A DNA stretch of 64,000 nt. Source: Roseateles depolymerans. GTDB lineage: Bacteria > Pseudomonadota > Gammaproteobacteria > Burkholderiales > Burkholderiaceae_C. Where the stretch lies: the NCBI RefSeq assembly GCF_003387155.1, contig NZ_QUMT01000001.1:1367858-1431857 (forward strand). The letters are read 5' to 3'. A program made the position numbers and the translations under genes. Below the pieces are notes generated by a model. The model saw nothing but the letters and a program-made list of their open reading frames with translations, was not told the origin of the DNA and did not search any database. Shown here piece after piece: positions 1 to 9,365 of the stretch; position 1 is the stretch's first letter, and every line of letters begins with the position of its first letter.

Positions 1-385
1 TGACAAGCTGGGCCAGCTCGTCCATGTTCTGCGCCTTCTCCTTGGCTTCATGCTGATGACTCTCCCGCAGGGCCGGCAGTGGCGCATTCACTGGGACAGT
101 GAGGTCGCGTCCGCGGACCCCCGGCCATACATCCTCCAGATAGCCGCTGTGGCCAATGATGAAACAGCGGTCGATCAGTGCACTCCGCATGTCAGCTTCC
201 ATGCGCGCACCCGGATCATTCGATCGCAGGAAGCGGAGGATGGCCTGGCCTTGAGTGTGGGTGTTCTTGACTTGCTCCATCACGGCGCGGCACGCCACTT
301 CCGATAAGGGGAGGTCGGGCGGGGCGCTTGCTTGCACCTGAGGAAAAGTCGTGTAGTGGGATGACGGTGAAATTCTGGGGTCCAT
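1..385 (-). CDS. Unknown protein, 5' part (runs off left edge)
   Basis: An uninterrupted minus-strand reading frame of 128 codons starts at ATG 385-383 and leaves the window. The product starts MDPRISPSSHYTTFPQVQ and is Ser/Pro-rich for about 25 residues. A helical, charged stretch follows (around SEVACRAVMEQVKN), then a segment with IDRCFIIGHSGYLEDVWPG. There is no signal peptide or membrane segment. I do not recognise the family. Codon use is like that of real genes here, and the + strand frames over it do not look like proteins. An in-frame GTG at 414-412 is an alternative start; neither has a clear ribosome binding site. A GGAACC/CAC motif resembling a HrpL-type promoter lies 37 bases upstream, and the Ser/Pro-rich start would suit a type III secreted protein, but that is speculation. 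Confidence 0.6.
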   Translation of the reverse strand, partial: MDPRISPSSHYTTFPQVQASAPPDLPLSEVACRAVMEQVKNTHTQGQAILRFLRSNDPGARMEADMRSALIDRCFIIGHSGYLEDVWPGVRGRDLTVPVNAPLPALRESHQHEAKEKAQNMDELAQLV

Positions 386-421
386 GGCGCAGGTCTTGAT
401 GGGTCGAAGGGACACGGCGTT

Positions 422-451
422 TGAGTGAGGATGCCTGCGGCGTCTGGTTCC
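422..451 (-). promoter_or_regulatory. Possible HrpL-type (hrp box) promoter for the left-edge gene
   Basis: On the minus strand GGAACC (451-446) is followed after 17 bases by TCACTCA (428-422). The consensus of HrpL-dependent promoters is GGAACC, 15-16 bases, CCACNNA. Here the first C of the second block is T and the spacer is one base long. It sits 37 bases before the chosen ATG. It is a weak call alone; it gains weight from a second similar element at 57628-57656. Confidence 0.3.
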
Positions 452-454
452 GAT

Positions 455-494
455 CTCTGTCCGACCTCTGTCCGACCTCTGTCCGGCACTGTCC
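455..494. promoter_or_regulatory. Array of phased TGTCC half-sites
   Basis: Three 11-base tandem units, CTCTGTCCGAC, CTCTGTCCGAC and CTCTGTCCGGC (455-487), are followed by another CTGTCC (489-494). GTCC recurs at 459, 470, 481 and 491, and again inside the neighbouring palindrome at 503, so the sites lie about one helical turn apart. This is the arrangement expected for cooperative binding of a dimeric activator. The natural candidate is the NtrC-type regulator encoded at the end of this operon. Confidence 0.5.
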
Positions 495-495
495 A

Positions 496-519
496 GGCGA
501 GTGTCCGCGGACACTCGCC
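496..519. promoter_or_regulatory. Perfect 24-bp palindrome, candidate upstream activator site
   Basis: The half-site GGCGAGTGTCCG is followed directly by its exact reverse complement. Its centre is about 74 bases upstream of the -24 element at 580, the usual distance for a sigma-54 enhancer site. Its core, GTGTCC-GC-GGACAC, shares TGTCC with the tandem half-sites at 455-494, supporting one common binding protein. Confidence 0.6.
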
Positions 520-579
520 GTTCGCCGCGACGTTCGCCCAAGTCATTGATTCTTCGGTGTTTCCAGGCTGGACAAGCCC

Positions 580-594
580 TGGCACATCCCTTGC
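580..594 (+). promoter_or_regulatory. Sigma-54 (-24/-12) promoter of the exporter operon
   Basis: TGGCACATCCCTTGC matches the consensus TGGCACGNNNNTTGC, with the invariant GG (581-582) and GC (593-594) separated by exactly ten bases. Transcription would start near base 606, about 29 bases before the first ATG (635). The operon itself encodes a sigma-54-dependent activator, so promoter and regulator form a closed loop. Confidence 0.75.
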
Positions 595-634
595 GATCTC
601 CAGGGGCAGACCCACTCGTCCTCCTTGAGACGCC

Positions 635-1918
635 ATGATCCGCGACACCTCCGGCCAAGACCGTCCCCTCACGCCTGCGTCCACCGTCTGGTCCCGCCAC
701 CGCCGTCTGCTGCTGGCGGCCGGCGTCCTCGGCGTGGGCGCCCTGGTCACCGCCACCGCCTTGCCTGCCGTGCAGCGCATGGTGGCGGGCGGGGCGTCCG
801 TCAGCCAGCAACGCCTGGGTCTTGCCACGGTGGAGGTCGGCCCGCTGGTGCGCGACGTCGCCGGAGAAGGCAAGGTCGTGGCGGCGATGAGCCCGACCGT
901 CTACGCGCTGCACGGCGGCAACCTGGTGCTGCGCGTCAAGGCCGGCGACCCGGTCAGCCAGGGCCAACTGCTCGGGGAGATCGACAGCCCCGACCTGCGA
1001 GCTCGACTGGCGCAGGAGCAGAGCAATGCCGACGCGCTGCGCACGGAACTGCAGCGCGCTGAAGTGGACGGCCGCGAACAGCGCTCCGCCCTGGCCAGCG
1101 CCCTGGAGAGCGCCACCATCGACCTGCAGACCGCGCGCAATGACCTGGAGCGGCAGACCAAGGCCTTCGAAGCCGGCGCGGTGGCCGGTATGCAGGTCGA
1201 GAAGGCGCGGGATGCGATGGAGAAGGCCCGCATCACCCAGGCCCATGCGCAAGCCGGCATCGGGCTCAAGGACGACAGCCTGAAGTTCGAACTTCAGGCC
1301 CGGCAGCAGGCCCTGCAGCGTCAGCAGCTGCTGGTGCAGGACCTGCGCCGTCAGATCGACGAGCTGCAGCTGCGCTCGCCAGTGAAGGGGCAGGTCGGTC
1401 AACTGCTGGTGGCCGAGCGGGCCAATGTGGCCGCCGGTGCTGGACTGCTCACGGTGGTGGACCTGACCTCCATGGAAGTCCAGATGCAGGTGGCCGAGAG
1501 CTTTGCCCGCGACCTGGCCATCGGCATGCCGGGCGAGATCTCCGGCAACGGCGGCCAGTTCCGCGCACGAGTCAGCTCGGTGTCGCCCGAAGTGGTCAAT
1601 GGCGAAGTCGCCGCACGGCTGCGGTTTGAAGGCGACATGCCCGCGCAGTTGCGGCAGAACCAGCGTCTGTCGGTGCGGGTGCTGCTGGACCGCCGCGAGA
1701 AGGTCGTCACCGTCAACCGCGGCAGCTTTGTCGAGGAGGGCGGGGGACGCTTCGCCTATGTCGTCCAGGACGGCCAGGCCGTTCGGCGCAACGTCAAGCT
1801 GGGCGCGCAGAGCCTGTCCAAGGTCGAGATCCTCGAAGGCCTCAAGCCTGGCGAGCAGGTGGTGATCTCCGGCGCGCAGGCCTTCAACGGCGCCGAGCGG
1901 GTCTCGCTGGCGCAGTGA
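635..1918 (+). CDS. Periplasmic adaptor (membrane fusion protein), MacA/HlyD type
   Basis: This 427-residue protein should link an inner-membrane ABC exporter to an outer-membrane TolC channel. It has a short cytoplasmic N-terminus, one membrane segment (about residues 25-45), a lipoyl-like half (GEGKVVAAMSPTVYALHGG), a long coiled-coil hairpin (about 115-215, rich in Q, A, L and R), the second lipoyl half (LRSPVKGQVGQLLVAERANV), a beta-barrel domain and a membrane-proximal domain (VEILEGLKPGEQVVISGAQAF). It is the first gene after the sigma-54 promoter. The ABC ATPase, TolC-like and two FtsX-like permease genes follow in the same direction. The substrate is not evident from sequence; related tripartite systems export macrolides, peptides or lipopeptides. 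Confidence 0.9.
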   Translation: MIRDTSGQDRPLTPASTVWSRHRRLLLAAGVLGVGALVTATALPAVQRMVAGGASVSQQRLGLATVEVGPLVRDVAGEGKVVAAMSPTVYALHGGNLVLRVKAGDPVSQGQLLGEIDSPDLRARLAQEQSNADALRTELQRAEVDGREQRSALASALESATIDLQTARNDLERQTKAFEAGAVAGMQVEKARDAMEKARITQAHAQAGIGLKDDSLKFELQARQQALQRQQLLVQDLRRQIDELQLRSPVKGQVGQLLVAERANVAAGAGLLTVVDLTSMEVQMQVAESFARDLAIGMPGEISGNGGQFRARVSSVSPEVVNGEVAARLRFEGDMPAQLRQNQRLSVRVLLDRREKVVTVNRGSFVEEGGGRFAYVVQDGQAVRRNVKLGAQSLSKVEILEGLKPGEQVVISGAQAFNGAERVSLAQ

Positions 1919-1998
1919 TGGCGCACCCCCACCGATCCCCTCCGATCCCCCATTCCACCCCAGCACTGCCCCGACGCAGTCATTCATCCGAGACGCCC

Positions 1999-2715
<717 letters not shown>

Positions 2716-2723
2716 GGGCTGGA

Positions 2724-4046
2724 ATGAAGACCGCTGTTGTCCGCGCGCTGTCTGCATCGTTTTCAGGGCTGACCGTCCTGGCCCTGTGTGCCGGCTGCTG
2801 CCTGCCCGCCGCCGCACACGCCGAAGACCTGCTGGAGGTCTACGACCTGGCGCGCCGCCATGACCCGACCCTGGCCATCGCCCGCGCCGTGCGGGGGGAG
2901 CAGACCGAGGTGGCCCGCCAGGCACGGGCGGCACTGCTGCCGCAGTGGTCCGCCCAGTATGCGGAGCTGCGCTACCAGGCGGACGGCAGCCGCGAACACC
3001 AGCTCACCCACAGCCTGAGCCAGGTGTTGCTGGACCTGGGCAAGCTGCGCACGCTGGACGCCGCCACTACCGGTGCCAGCGCGGAAGACGCCCGGGTGCA
3101 AGCGGCGCAGGCCGACCTGTGCGCGCGGGTGGCGACGGCCTACTTCGGCGTGCTGTCCGCGCAGGCCAGCCTGGCCACCACGCTGGCTGTGGAAGATGCC
3201 TACCGCCAGCAGGTGGATCAGTCTCAGGCCCGCTTCGACGCCAAACTCGTGGCCGCGCAGGACGTGGAGCAGGCCCGCGCCTACTACGAGCTGGCGCGCG
3301 TCAACACGGCGCAGGCGCAGGAGTCGCTGGCCGATGCCCGTCAGGCGCTGGCCCAGATCACCGGCCAGATGCCCGGCGAGCTGCGTCCCCTGGCGCCGGA
3401 CCTGCCCATGACCCCGCCCGATCCGTCCGATCCACAGGCCTGGGTCGATCAGGCTCTGCGAGACAACCCCAGCCTGCGCGCGGGCAGCCTGGACCTGGCC
3501 GCCAGCGAGCAGCGGGTGGCGGCGGCGGGTGCGGCGCATCTGCCCACGCTCAGCGTGGGCCTGGATGGCGAGCGACGCGCTGGCACGGCCGTGTCCGCGC
3601 CGGACGGCCGCTACACCACCACCGTGGGCTTGCGCCTGAACATCCCGCTGTTTGCGGGCGGTGCGGTCGAATCGCAGAAGCGCCAGGCGGTCTACCAGCG
3701 CGAACATCAGAAGGACGATCTCGAAGCGTCACGCCGGTCGGTGATCCGCAATACGCAGGGCTACTACCAGGCGGTGCTGTCGTCGCTGAGCCAGATGCGC
3801 ACCACGCAGGCCGCCGTGACGGCCGCGGAGAAGTCCCTGGCCTCTACCCGCAGCGGGCTGGATCTGGGCGCCCGCAGCATGACCGACCTGCTGCTGGCCA
3901 TCCAGACGCACAGCAACGCGCGCAGTGCCTGGGACCAGGCCCGCCACCGCCATGTGCTGGCCAAGCTGCTGCTGCAGCAGGCCGCCGGCCATCTGGGCGA
4001 GCCGCAACTGGCCGCCGTCAACCTCCTGCTCCTCCAGGGACCGTGA
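2724..4046 (+). CDS. TolC-family outer membrane efflux protein
   Basis: This 440-residue protein has an N-terminal signal peptide ending near CLPAAAHA-ED and the two repeated long alpha-helical OEP domains of TolC proteins, with Q/A-rich heptads around YRQQVDQSQARFDAKLVAAQ and LASTRSGLDLGARSMTDLLLA. It should form the outer-membrane exit duct for the exporter. ATG 2724 is preferred to the in-frame GTG 2712 because the signal peptide begins with MKTAVVRALSASF. The gene lies tightly between the ATPase and the first permease, within one transcription unit. Confidence 0.9.
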   Translation: MKTAVVRALSASFSGLTVLALCAGCCLPAAAHAEDLLEVYDLARRHDPTLAIARAVRGEQTEVARQARAALLPQWSAQYAELRYQADGSREHQLTHSLSQVLLDLGKLRTLDAATTGASAEDARVQAAQADLCARVATAYFGVLSAQASLATTLAVEDAYRQQVDQSQARFDAKLVAAQDVEQARAYYELARVNTAQAQESLADARQALAQITGQMPGELRPLAPDLPMTPPDPSDPQAWVDQALRDNPSLRAGSLDLAASEQRVAAAGAAHLPTLSVGLDGERRAGTAVSAPDGRYTTTVGLRLNIPLFAGGAVESQKRQAVYQREHQKDDLEASRRSVIRNTQGYYQAVLSSLSQMRTTQAAVTAAEKSLASTRSGLDLGARSMTDLLLAIQTHSNARSAWDQARHRHVLAKLLLQQAAGHLGEPQLAAVNLLLLQGP

Positions 4047-4048
4047 TC

Positions 4049-5359
4049 ATGCTGACCTACTACTTTGAACTCGGCCTGCGCAGCTTGCGGGCCCACCGCG
4101 GCCTGACGGCGCTGATGCTGCTGTCCCTGGCCATGGGCGTGGCCGCCTGCATGACCACGCTGACGGTGTTCCATGTGCTGTCCGGCGATCCGATTCCGGA
4201 GAAGAGCGCGCGGCTCTTCAACGTGCAGCTGGATGCGGAGACCCGGCAGGGCTATCAACCCGGCGGCGAGCCCACCACCCAGCTGACGCGCATGGACGCC
4301 GAGGCGCTGCTGCGCGACAAGCGCGCCGTGCGCCAGGTGATGATGACCGGCGCCAACATCGCGGTGGACCCGGAAGGCTCCGGCCAGCCGGGGCAGACCC
4401 CGTTCTTCGCCCCGGCGCGGTATGCCAGTTCGGACTTCTTCGAGCTCTTCGACGTGCCCTTCCAGTACGGCCGGGGATGGACGCCGGCCGACGATGCCGG
4501 CGAGGCGCGGGTGGCGGTGATCTCCAAGGAGCTCAATGAGCGGCTCTTCGGCGGCGCCGACAGCCGCGGCCGCACGCTGCGCCTGCGGGACAAGGACTTC
4601 ACCGTCATCGGCGTGCTGAAGCACTGGCGGCCGGCGCCCCACTTCTTCGACCTCAGCCAGGGCGCCTACGCCGAAGCGGCGGACGTCTATCTGCCCCTGG
4701 CCACGTCCTTTGCCTTGAAGCTGGGCAGCACCGGCAGCCGCAACTGCTGGGGGGGCTCCAATCCGGACCCCTGGGCCCTGGCCGCGACCTGCGCCTGGTT
4801 GCAATACTGGGTGCAACTGGACACCGAGCGGCAGCGCCGCGACTACTTCGACTACCTCGTGCAGTATTCGGACCTTCAGCGCCAGGCCGGCCGTTTCGAG
4901 CGGCCTGCCAACCCGCGGCTGCGACCGGTGATGGAGTGGCTGTCGGTGCGCAAGGTCGTGCCCAGTGACTTCCGGCTTCAGGTCTGGCTGGCCTTTGGCT
5001 TCCTGGTGGTGTGCCTGACCAACACCGTGGGTCTGCTGCTGGCCAAGTGCCTGCGCCGCAGCGGCGAGATTGCGGTGCGCCGCGCACTGGGGGCGCCCCG
5101 CCGCCAGATCTTCCTGCAGTTCCTGGTGGAAGCCGGCAGCCTGGGGCTCACCGGCGGCCTGCTGGGGCTGGGACTCGCCTGGGCGGCTCTGTGGATCGTG
5201 CGGATGAACCCGGCGCCCTATGCGGCCCTGGCCCGGATGGACTGGCAGATGCTGGGCCTGACCCTGGTGCTGTCGCTGGTGGCCAGCCTGCTGGCGGGAC
5301 TGCTGCCGGCCTGGCGGGCCTGCCAGATCACGCCCGCCCTGCAACTCAAATCGCAATGA
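4049..5359 (+). CDS. ABC transporter permease 1, MacB/FtsX type
   Basis: This 436-residue inner-membrane protein has one N-terminal transmembrane helix (around LTALMLLSLAMGVAACMTT), a large periplasmic MacB-type core domain (about residues 50-290) and three C-terminal helices of the FtsX domain (LAFGFLVVCLTNTVGLLLA, then two more). EIAVRRALGAPRRQIFLQF is the usual coupling-helix sequence of this family. ATG 4049 lies two bases after the stop of the TolC-like gene. It is paired with a second, divergent permease, suggesting a heterodimeric transporter. Confidence 0.9.
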   Translation: MLTYYFELGLRSLRAHRGLTALMLLSLAMGVAACMTTLTVFHVLSGDPIPEKSARLFNVQLDAETRQGYQPGGEPTTQLTRMDAEALLRDKRAVRQVMMTGANIAVDPEGSGQPGQTPFFAPARYASSDFFELFDVPFQYGRGWTPADDAGEARVAVISKELNERLFGGADSRGRTLRLRDKDFTVIGVLKHWRPAPHFFDLSQGAYAEAADVYLPLATSFALKLGSTGSRNCWGGSNPDPWALAATCAWLQYWVQLDTERQRRDYFDYLVQYSDLQRQAGRFERPANPRLRPVMEWLSVRKVVPSDFRLQVWLAFGFLVVCLTNTVGLLLAKCLRRSGEIAVRRALGAPRRQIFLQFLVEAGSLGLTGGLLGLGLAWAALWIVRMNPAPYAALARMDWQMLGLTLVLSLVASLLAGLLPAWRACQITPALQLKSQ

Positions 5360-5368
5360 GGTGACCTG

Positions 5369-6589
5369 ATGGACATCCTTCCCATTCTCCTCACGCTCAA
5401 GCGGCACAAGACCGCCGCCAGCCTCATCGTGCTGCAGATGGCGCTGACCTGCGCCATTGTCTGCAATGCGCTCTTCCTCATCAGCCAGCGGATCGACCGC
5501 ATCGGCCAGCCTTCCGGACTGGACGAGGACCGGCTGGTGATGCTGCAGGTGGCCGGGGTCACCCGCACTGGCAATGAAGAAGCGCAGACGCAGACGGACC
5601 TGCAGGCCCTGCGGGAGGTCCCCGGCGTCCAGTCGGTGACCATCCTCAACCAGATGGCCTATGCGCCCAGCTCCACTTACTCCGGCGTGCGCCTGCAGGG
5701 GGAAGATTCGGCTCCCAGCCTGGTCGCGTCCACCTACTACGCGGCCGAGAACGCGGTGGCCACGATGGGCCTGCGCCTGGTCGCCGGACGCGACTTCGTG
5801 GCCGGGGACTTCGTGGGCACCGCGACCGCGACGGAAGAGAACCCGGTCATCCCCTCGGTTCTCATCAACCAGGAGATGGCCGAGCAGCTCTTCCCGGGTG
5901 AATCGCCGCTGGGCAAGGCGCTGTATGTCTATGGCAATGTGCCGCATCACGTGGTGGGGGTGGTGCAGCGCCTGACCTCGCCGACGCCCGGCACCAACCT
6001 CGACCTGGGGAAGGCTGCCCTGATCCTGCCCGTGCGGCCCAGTTATCGGGGCGGCATGTTTTTGCTGCGCACCGAGCCGGGCCAGCGGGAGGCGGTGCTG
6101 AAGACGGCCGCCGAGAAGCTGGTGCACAACAGCCCCGGCTTGAAGCGGCTGGTGCGGCAGCAGGCGCTCCTGACCGACATGCGCAGCGACTACTACCGCC
6201 AGGACCGCTCGATGATCCAGCTGCTGGCCGGCGTCTGCGTGGGGCTGCTGGTGGTGACGGCCTTCGGCATCATCGGTCTGGGCAGCTTCTGGGTGCAGCA
6301 GCGCACCCGCATGATCGGCACGCGCCGGGCACTGGGGGCCACGCGGGGACAGATCCTGCGCTACTTCCAGACCGAGAACCTGCTGCTGTCCACGATCGGC
6401 ATCGTGCTGGGCATGGCGGGGGCCTATGGCATCAGCCTGCTGCTGATGCGGCAGTACGAGATGCCGCCGCTGCCGGCGCTCTACCTGCCGGTGGGGGCGG
6501 TGGTGCTGTGGTCCCTGGGGCAAGTGGCCGTGCTGGCTCCGGCGCGGCGGGCGGCGGCCTTGCCGCCCGTGGTGGCCCTTCGAGGCTGA
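5369..6589 (+). CDS. ABC transporter permease 2, MacB/FtsX type
   Basis: This 406-residue protein has the same architecture as the preceding permease: N-terminal helix (SLIVLQMALTCAIVCNALFL), periplasmic core, then three helices with the motif IGTRRALGATRGQILRYF. A GAGGTGACCTG sequence between the genes supplies the ribosome binding site. Two unlike FtsX permeases with one ATPase suggest a heteromeric membrane unit. Confidence 0.9.
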   Translation: MDILPILLTLKRHKTAASLIVLQMALTCAIVCNALFLISQRIDRIGQPSGLDEDRLVMLQVAGVTRTGNEEAQTQTDLQALREVPGVQSVTILNQMAYAPSSTYSGVRLQGEDSAPSLVASTYYAAENAVATMGLRLVAGRDFVAGDFVGTATATEENPVIPSVLINQEMAEQLFPGESPLGKALYVYGNVPHHVVGVVQRLTSPTPGTNLDLGKAALILPVRPSYRGGMFLLRTEPGQREAVLKTAAEKLVHNSPGLKRLVRQQALLTDMRSDYYRQDRSMIQLLAGVCVGLLVVTAFGIIGLGSFWVQQRTRMIGTRRALGATRGQILRYFQTENLLLSTIGIVLGMAGAYGISLLLMRQYEMPPLPALYLPVGAVVLWSLGQVAVLAPARRAAALPPVVALRG

Positions 6590-6608
6590 GTCGGGCTCGA
6601 TTATTCTC

Positions 6609-7961
6609 ATGCCGATGCGCACTGTCCTGATCATTGACGACCACCCCGCTGTGGGCGAGGCCCTGACCCTGCTGCTGTCCCTGCATGACATGGAGCCCCT
6701 GCATGCGCTGACACCGGCCCACGGGCTGGCCTTGCTGGCGCAGCGGCGCATCGACCTGGTCATCCAGGACATGAATTTCAGCGCGGACACGACCTCGGGG
6801 GAGGAGGGCCGCGAGCTCTTCCATCAGATCCGCCAGTTGCATCCGGACCTGCCGGTCATCCTGCTGACGGCGTGGACGCAACTGGAGCAGGCGGTGGCGC
6901 TGGTGAAGGCAGGTGCGGCGGACTATCTGGCCAAGCCCTGGGACGATGCCAAGCTGCTGGCCACGGTGGAGAACCTGCTGGAGCTGGGAGAGAACCACCA
7001 GGCGCTGCGCCAGGCCCGGCAGGACCACCAGCAGCGGCTGGCGGCGTTGCAGCAGCGGTATCGGCTGGACCGGATGGTCGTGGCTTCGCCCGCGCTGCTG
7101 CGCTGTCTGGAGCTGGCCTGCCAGGTGGCGCGGTCGCCGGCGCCGGTGCTCATCACCGGGCCCAACGGCAGCGGCAAGGAGCGGGTGGCGGCCATCGTGC
7201 ATGCCAATTCCGCAGTGGCCAATGGACCGTTCGTGGCGATCAACTGCGGCGCCTTGCCGGGCGACCTGATCGAGGCGGAGCTGTTTGGCGCGGACAGCGG
7301 GGCCTACACCGGTGCGGCGCGTGCCAGGGAAGGGCGCTTCGAAACGGCGGACGGCGGCACGCTGTTCCTGGATGAGATCGGCAACTTGCCGCTGGCCGGG
7401 CAGGTGAAGCTGCTGCGGGTGCTGGAGACCGGGCGGTTCGAGCGGCTGGGGTCCAGTCGCACGCGGGAGACGACGGTGCGTGTGCTCTCGGCCACCAATG
7501 CGGACCTGCGCGCGATGGTGGCAGCCGGAACCTTTCGCGAGGACCTGTACTACCGCCTTAATGTGATCGAGATTGCACTGCCCGGACTGGCGGATCGTCC
7601 GCAAGACATCCTGCCGCTGGCGGAGCATTTCCTGGCGGGCCGCGCGCGCCTGAGCGAAGGCGCACGTGAGGCGCTGCTGGCGCATGCGTGGCCGGGCAAT
7701 GTGCGGGAGCTCAAGAATGTGATGGAACGCGCGGCGCTGCTGACGCCGGGCGACGGCAGGGACCGCCGCATCACCGAGCAGGACCTGGGCCTGCCGGCCG
7801 CAGTGGCACCCGTGAGCCGGTCCCTGGACGAGCCCAGCCGCGAAGCCGTGATGGCCGCGCTGGAGGCGGCCTCGGGCGTGGTGAGCCGTGCGGCGCAGGC
7901 GCTGGGCCTGTCGCGACAGGCTTTGTACCGGCGCATGGAGCGCTACGGGCTGGATCTTTGA
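6609..7961 (+). CDS. Sigma-54-dependent response regulator (NtrC family)
   Basis: This 450-residue activator has a receiver domain (DDHP at 10-13; phospho-acceptor D54 in VIQDMNF; conserved K in LAKPW), an AAA+ domain with Walker A GPNGSGKE, the sigma-54 contact loop GAYTGA (the less common Tyr variant of GAFTGA), Walker [11 protein letters not shown], and a C-terminal Fis-type helix-turn-helix ([19 protein letters not shown]). It is the expected activator of the sigma-54 promoter at 580-594. The start could be ATG 6609 or 6615. The stop overlaps the kinase start (TGATG), so the pair is translationally coupled. Confidence 0.95.
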   Translation: MPMRTVLIIDDHPAVGEALTLLLSLHDMEPLHALTPAHGLALLAQRRIDLVIQDMNFSADTTSGEEGRELFHQIRQLHPDLPVILLTAWTQLEQAVALVKAGAADYLAKPWDDAKLLATVENLLELGENHQALRQARQDHQQRLAALQQRYRLDRMVVASPALLRCLELACQVARSPAPVLITGPNGSGKERVAAIVHANSAVANGPFVAINCGALPGDLIEAELFGADSGAYTGAARAREGRFETADGGTLFLDEIGNLPLAGQVKLLRVLETGRFERLGSSRTRETTVRVLSATNADLRAMVAAGTFREDLYYRLNVIEIALPGLADRPQDILPLAEHFLAGRARLSEGAREALLAHAWPGNVRELKNVMERAALLTPGDGRDRRITEQDLGLPAAVAPVSRSLDEPSREAVMAALEAASGVVSRAAQALGLSRQALYRRMERYGLDL

Positions 7962-9340
7962 TGGGAAGCGGGCGCCGGCTGACCGGCCGTTATTCCCTGA
8001 AGCTGCGGCTGATGCTGTTCCTGCTGGGGGCGTCGCTGCTGTCGATCGGCACTCATGCGAGCTGGACTCTGTGGCCCTGGCCACTGCTGGCGCCGTGGAT
8101 GGGGCTGACTGCGCCGGCTCCGTGGAGCGTGACCGCGCTGGCGCTGACCGCAGTGGTGGTGCTGCCGGGTATCTGGGGGCTGGCGCACGTGCTGCTGGCG
8201 CCGCTCACACGCCTGATCCGCGCGCTGGAAGGGACCGTGCTGAGTTATCGGGACGGCGACTTCAGCAGCGTGATCACCGCGCAGGCCCCGACGGGGCTTT
8301 CCGAGCTGGAGGAGCTGCTGCGGCTGCACCATGAGCTGGGCCATGCCTTGCGGGAGCAGCGCCGGCAATTGGCGCAGCGGGAGCTGCTGCTGGACACGGT
8401 GGTGCAAAACACCCCGGTGGCGCTGGTGCTCACGGATCTGCAGGACCGTATCGCCTATGCGAACCTGGCCGCCCGGCATTTGCTCGATGAGGGGCGCAGC
8501 CTGTCCGGGCGGGTGCTGGACGAGGTGTTGGCCCGGGCGCCGGACGATCTGCGGACGGCGATGGCGCAGCCCCGGGACGGGCTGTTCAGCGTGATGCTGG
8601 ATCAGCAGGAGGAGCGCTTCCACCTGTCTGTGCGCGACTTCCAACTGCAAGGGCAGCCCCATCGGCTGCGGCTGATGCGGCGCATGACACGGGAGCTGTC
8701 GCGCCAGGAAGTGGCCAGCTGGAAGCGCGTGATCCGGGTGATGAGCCATGAGCTGAACAACTCTCTGGCGCCGATCTCGTCGCTGGCGCACAGTGGCGCG
8801 GAACTGGCGCGGCGGGGTCAGATGGAGCGCATTCCCGGCGTGTTTGCCAGCATCGGTGAGCGTGCGGCGCATCTGCATGCGTTCCTGGCCGGTTATGCCA
8901 GCGTGGCCAAGCTGCCGGCGCCGGTGCTGGCCCCGGTGGACTGGCGGCAGGTGCTGGACGGGCTGGCGGCGCATTACCGCTTTGTGCTGCAAGGTGAGGT
9001 GCCCACGGCGGCGGCACGCATGGATGCGGCGCAGATGGAGCAGGCGCTGATCAACCTGCTCAAGAACGCGCATGAATCCGGCAGTGCGCCGGAGGCCGTT
9101 GGCCTGAAGGTCGAAGCGCTGCGGGACGAATGGCGGGTGGAGGTGGCCGACCGGGGGCCGGGCATGACCGAGGCCCAGCTGTCGCAGGCCTTGCTGCCGT
9201 TCTATTCGACCAAACGCAGCGGCACCGGACTGGGCCTGGCCCTGGCGCGCGAGATCGCCGAAGCCCACGGCGGGCGCATCGTCATCGGGAATCGAGACGG
9301 CGGCGGGCTGTGGGTGGCGTTGATGATTCCGCGGGGGTAG
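7961..9340 (+). CDS. Sensor histidine kinase, NtrY-like, partner of the NtrC regulator
   Basis: This 459-residue kinase has two N-terminal membrane helices (LRLMLFLLGASLLSIG and a second near ALTAVVVLPGIWGLAHVLL), a HAMP-like stretch, a PAS-like segment (LLLDTVVQNTPVALVLTD), the H-box RVMSHELNNSLAPISS, N-box NLLKNAHESG, and G boxes DRGPGM and GTGLGLALA. The short region between the first two helices suggests that it senses at or in the membrane, as kinases for peptide or envelope stress often do. ATG 7961 overlaps the regulator stop. Confidence 0.93.
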   Translation: MGSGRRLTGRYSLKLRLMLFLLGASLLSIGTHASWTLWPWPLLAPWMGLTAPAPWSVTALALTAVVVLPGIWGLAHVLLAPLTRLIRALEGTVLSYRDGDFSSVITAQAPTGLSELEELLRLHHELGHALREQRRQLAQRELLLDTVVQNTPVALVLTDLQDRIAYANLAARHLLDEGRSLSGRVLDEVLARAPDDLRTAMAQPRDGLFSVMLDQQEERFHLSVRDFQLQGQPHRLRLMRRMTRELSRQEVASWKRVIRVMSHELNNSLAPISSLAHSGAELARRGQMERIPGVFASIGERAAHLHAFLAGYASVAKLPAPVLAPVDWRQVLDGLAAHYRFVLQGEVPTAAARMDAAQMEQALINLLKNAHESGSAPEAVGLKVEALRDEWRVEVADRGPGMTEAQLSQALLPFYSTKRSGTGLGLALAREIAEAHGGRIVIGNRDGGGLWVALMIPRG

Positions 9341-9365
9341 AGGCCGCAGGGCCTCCTGCGCACGC

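Noticed and set aside
2945-4048. N-terminal extension of the first permease frame over the TolC-like gene
   Set aside because: The extension is a shadow of the TolC-like gene; the permease starts at ATG 4049, right after the TolC-like stop.
3764-6790. A 1008-codon open frame on the minus strand
   Set aside because: It lies opposite the TolC-like and permease genes and its translation is His/Gln/Arg/Gly-rich without family features, a normal antisense effect in GC-rich DNA.
7515-7540. GGAACC inside the sigma-54 regulator gene as another hrp box
   Set aside because: It is within a coding region with no CCAC block at the proper distance and no gene start downstream.
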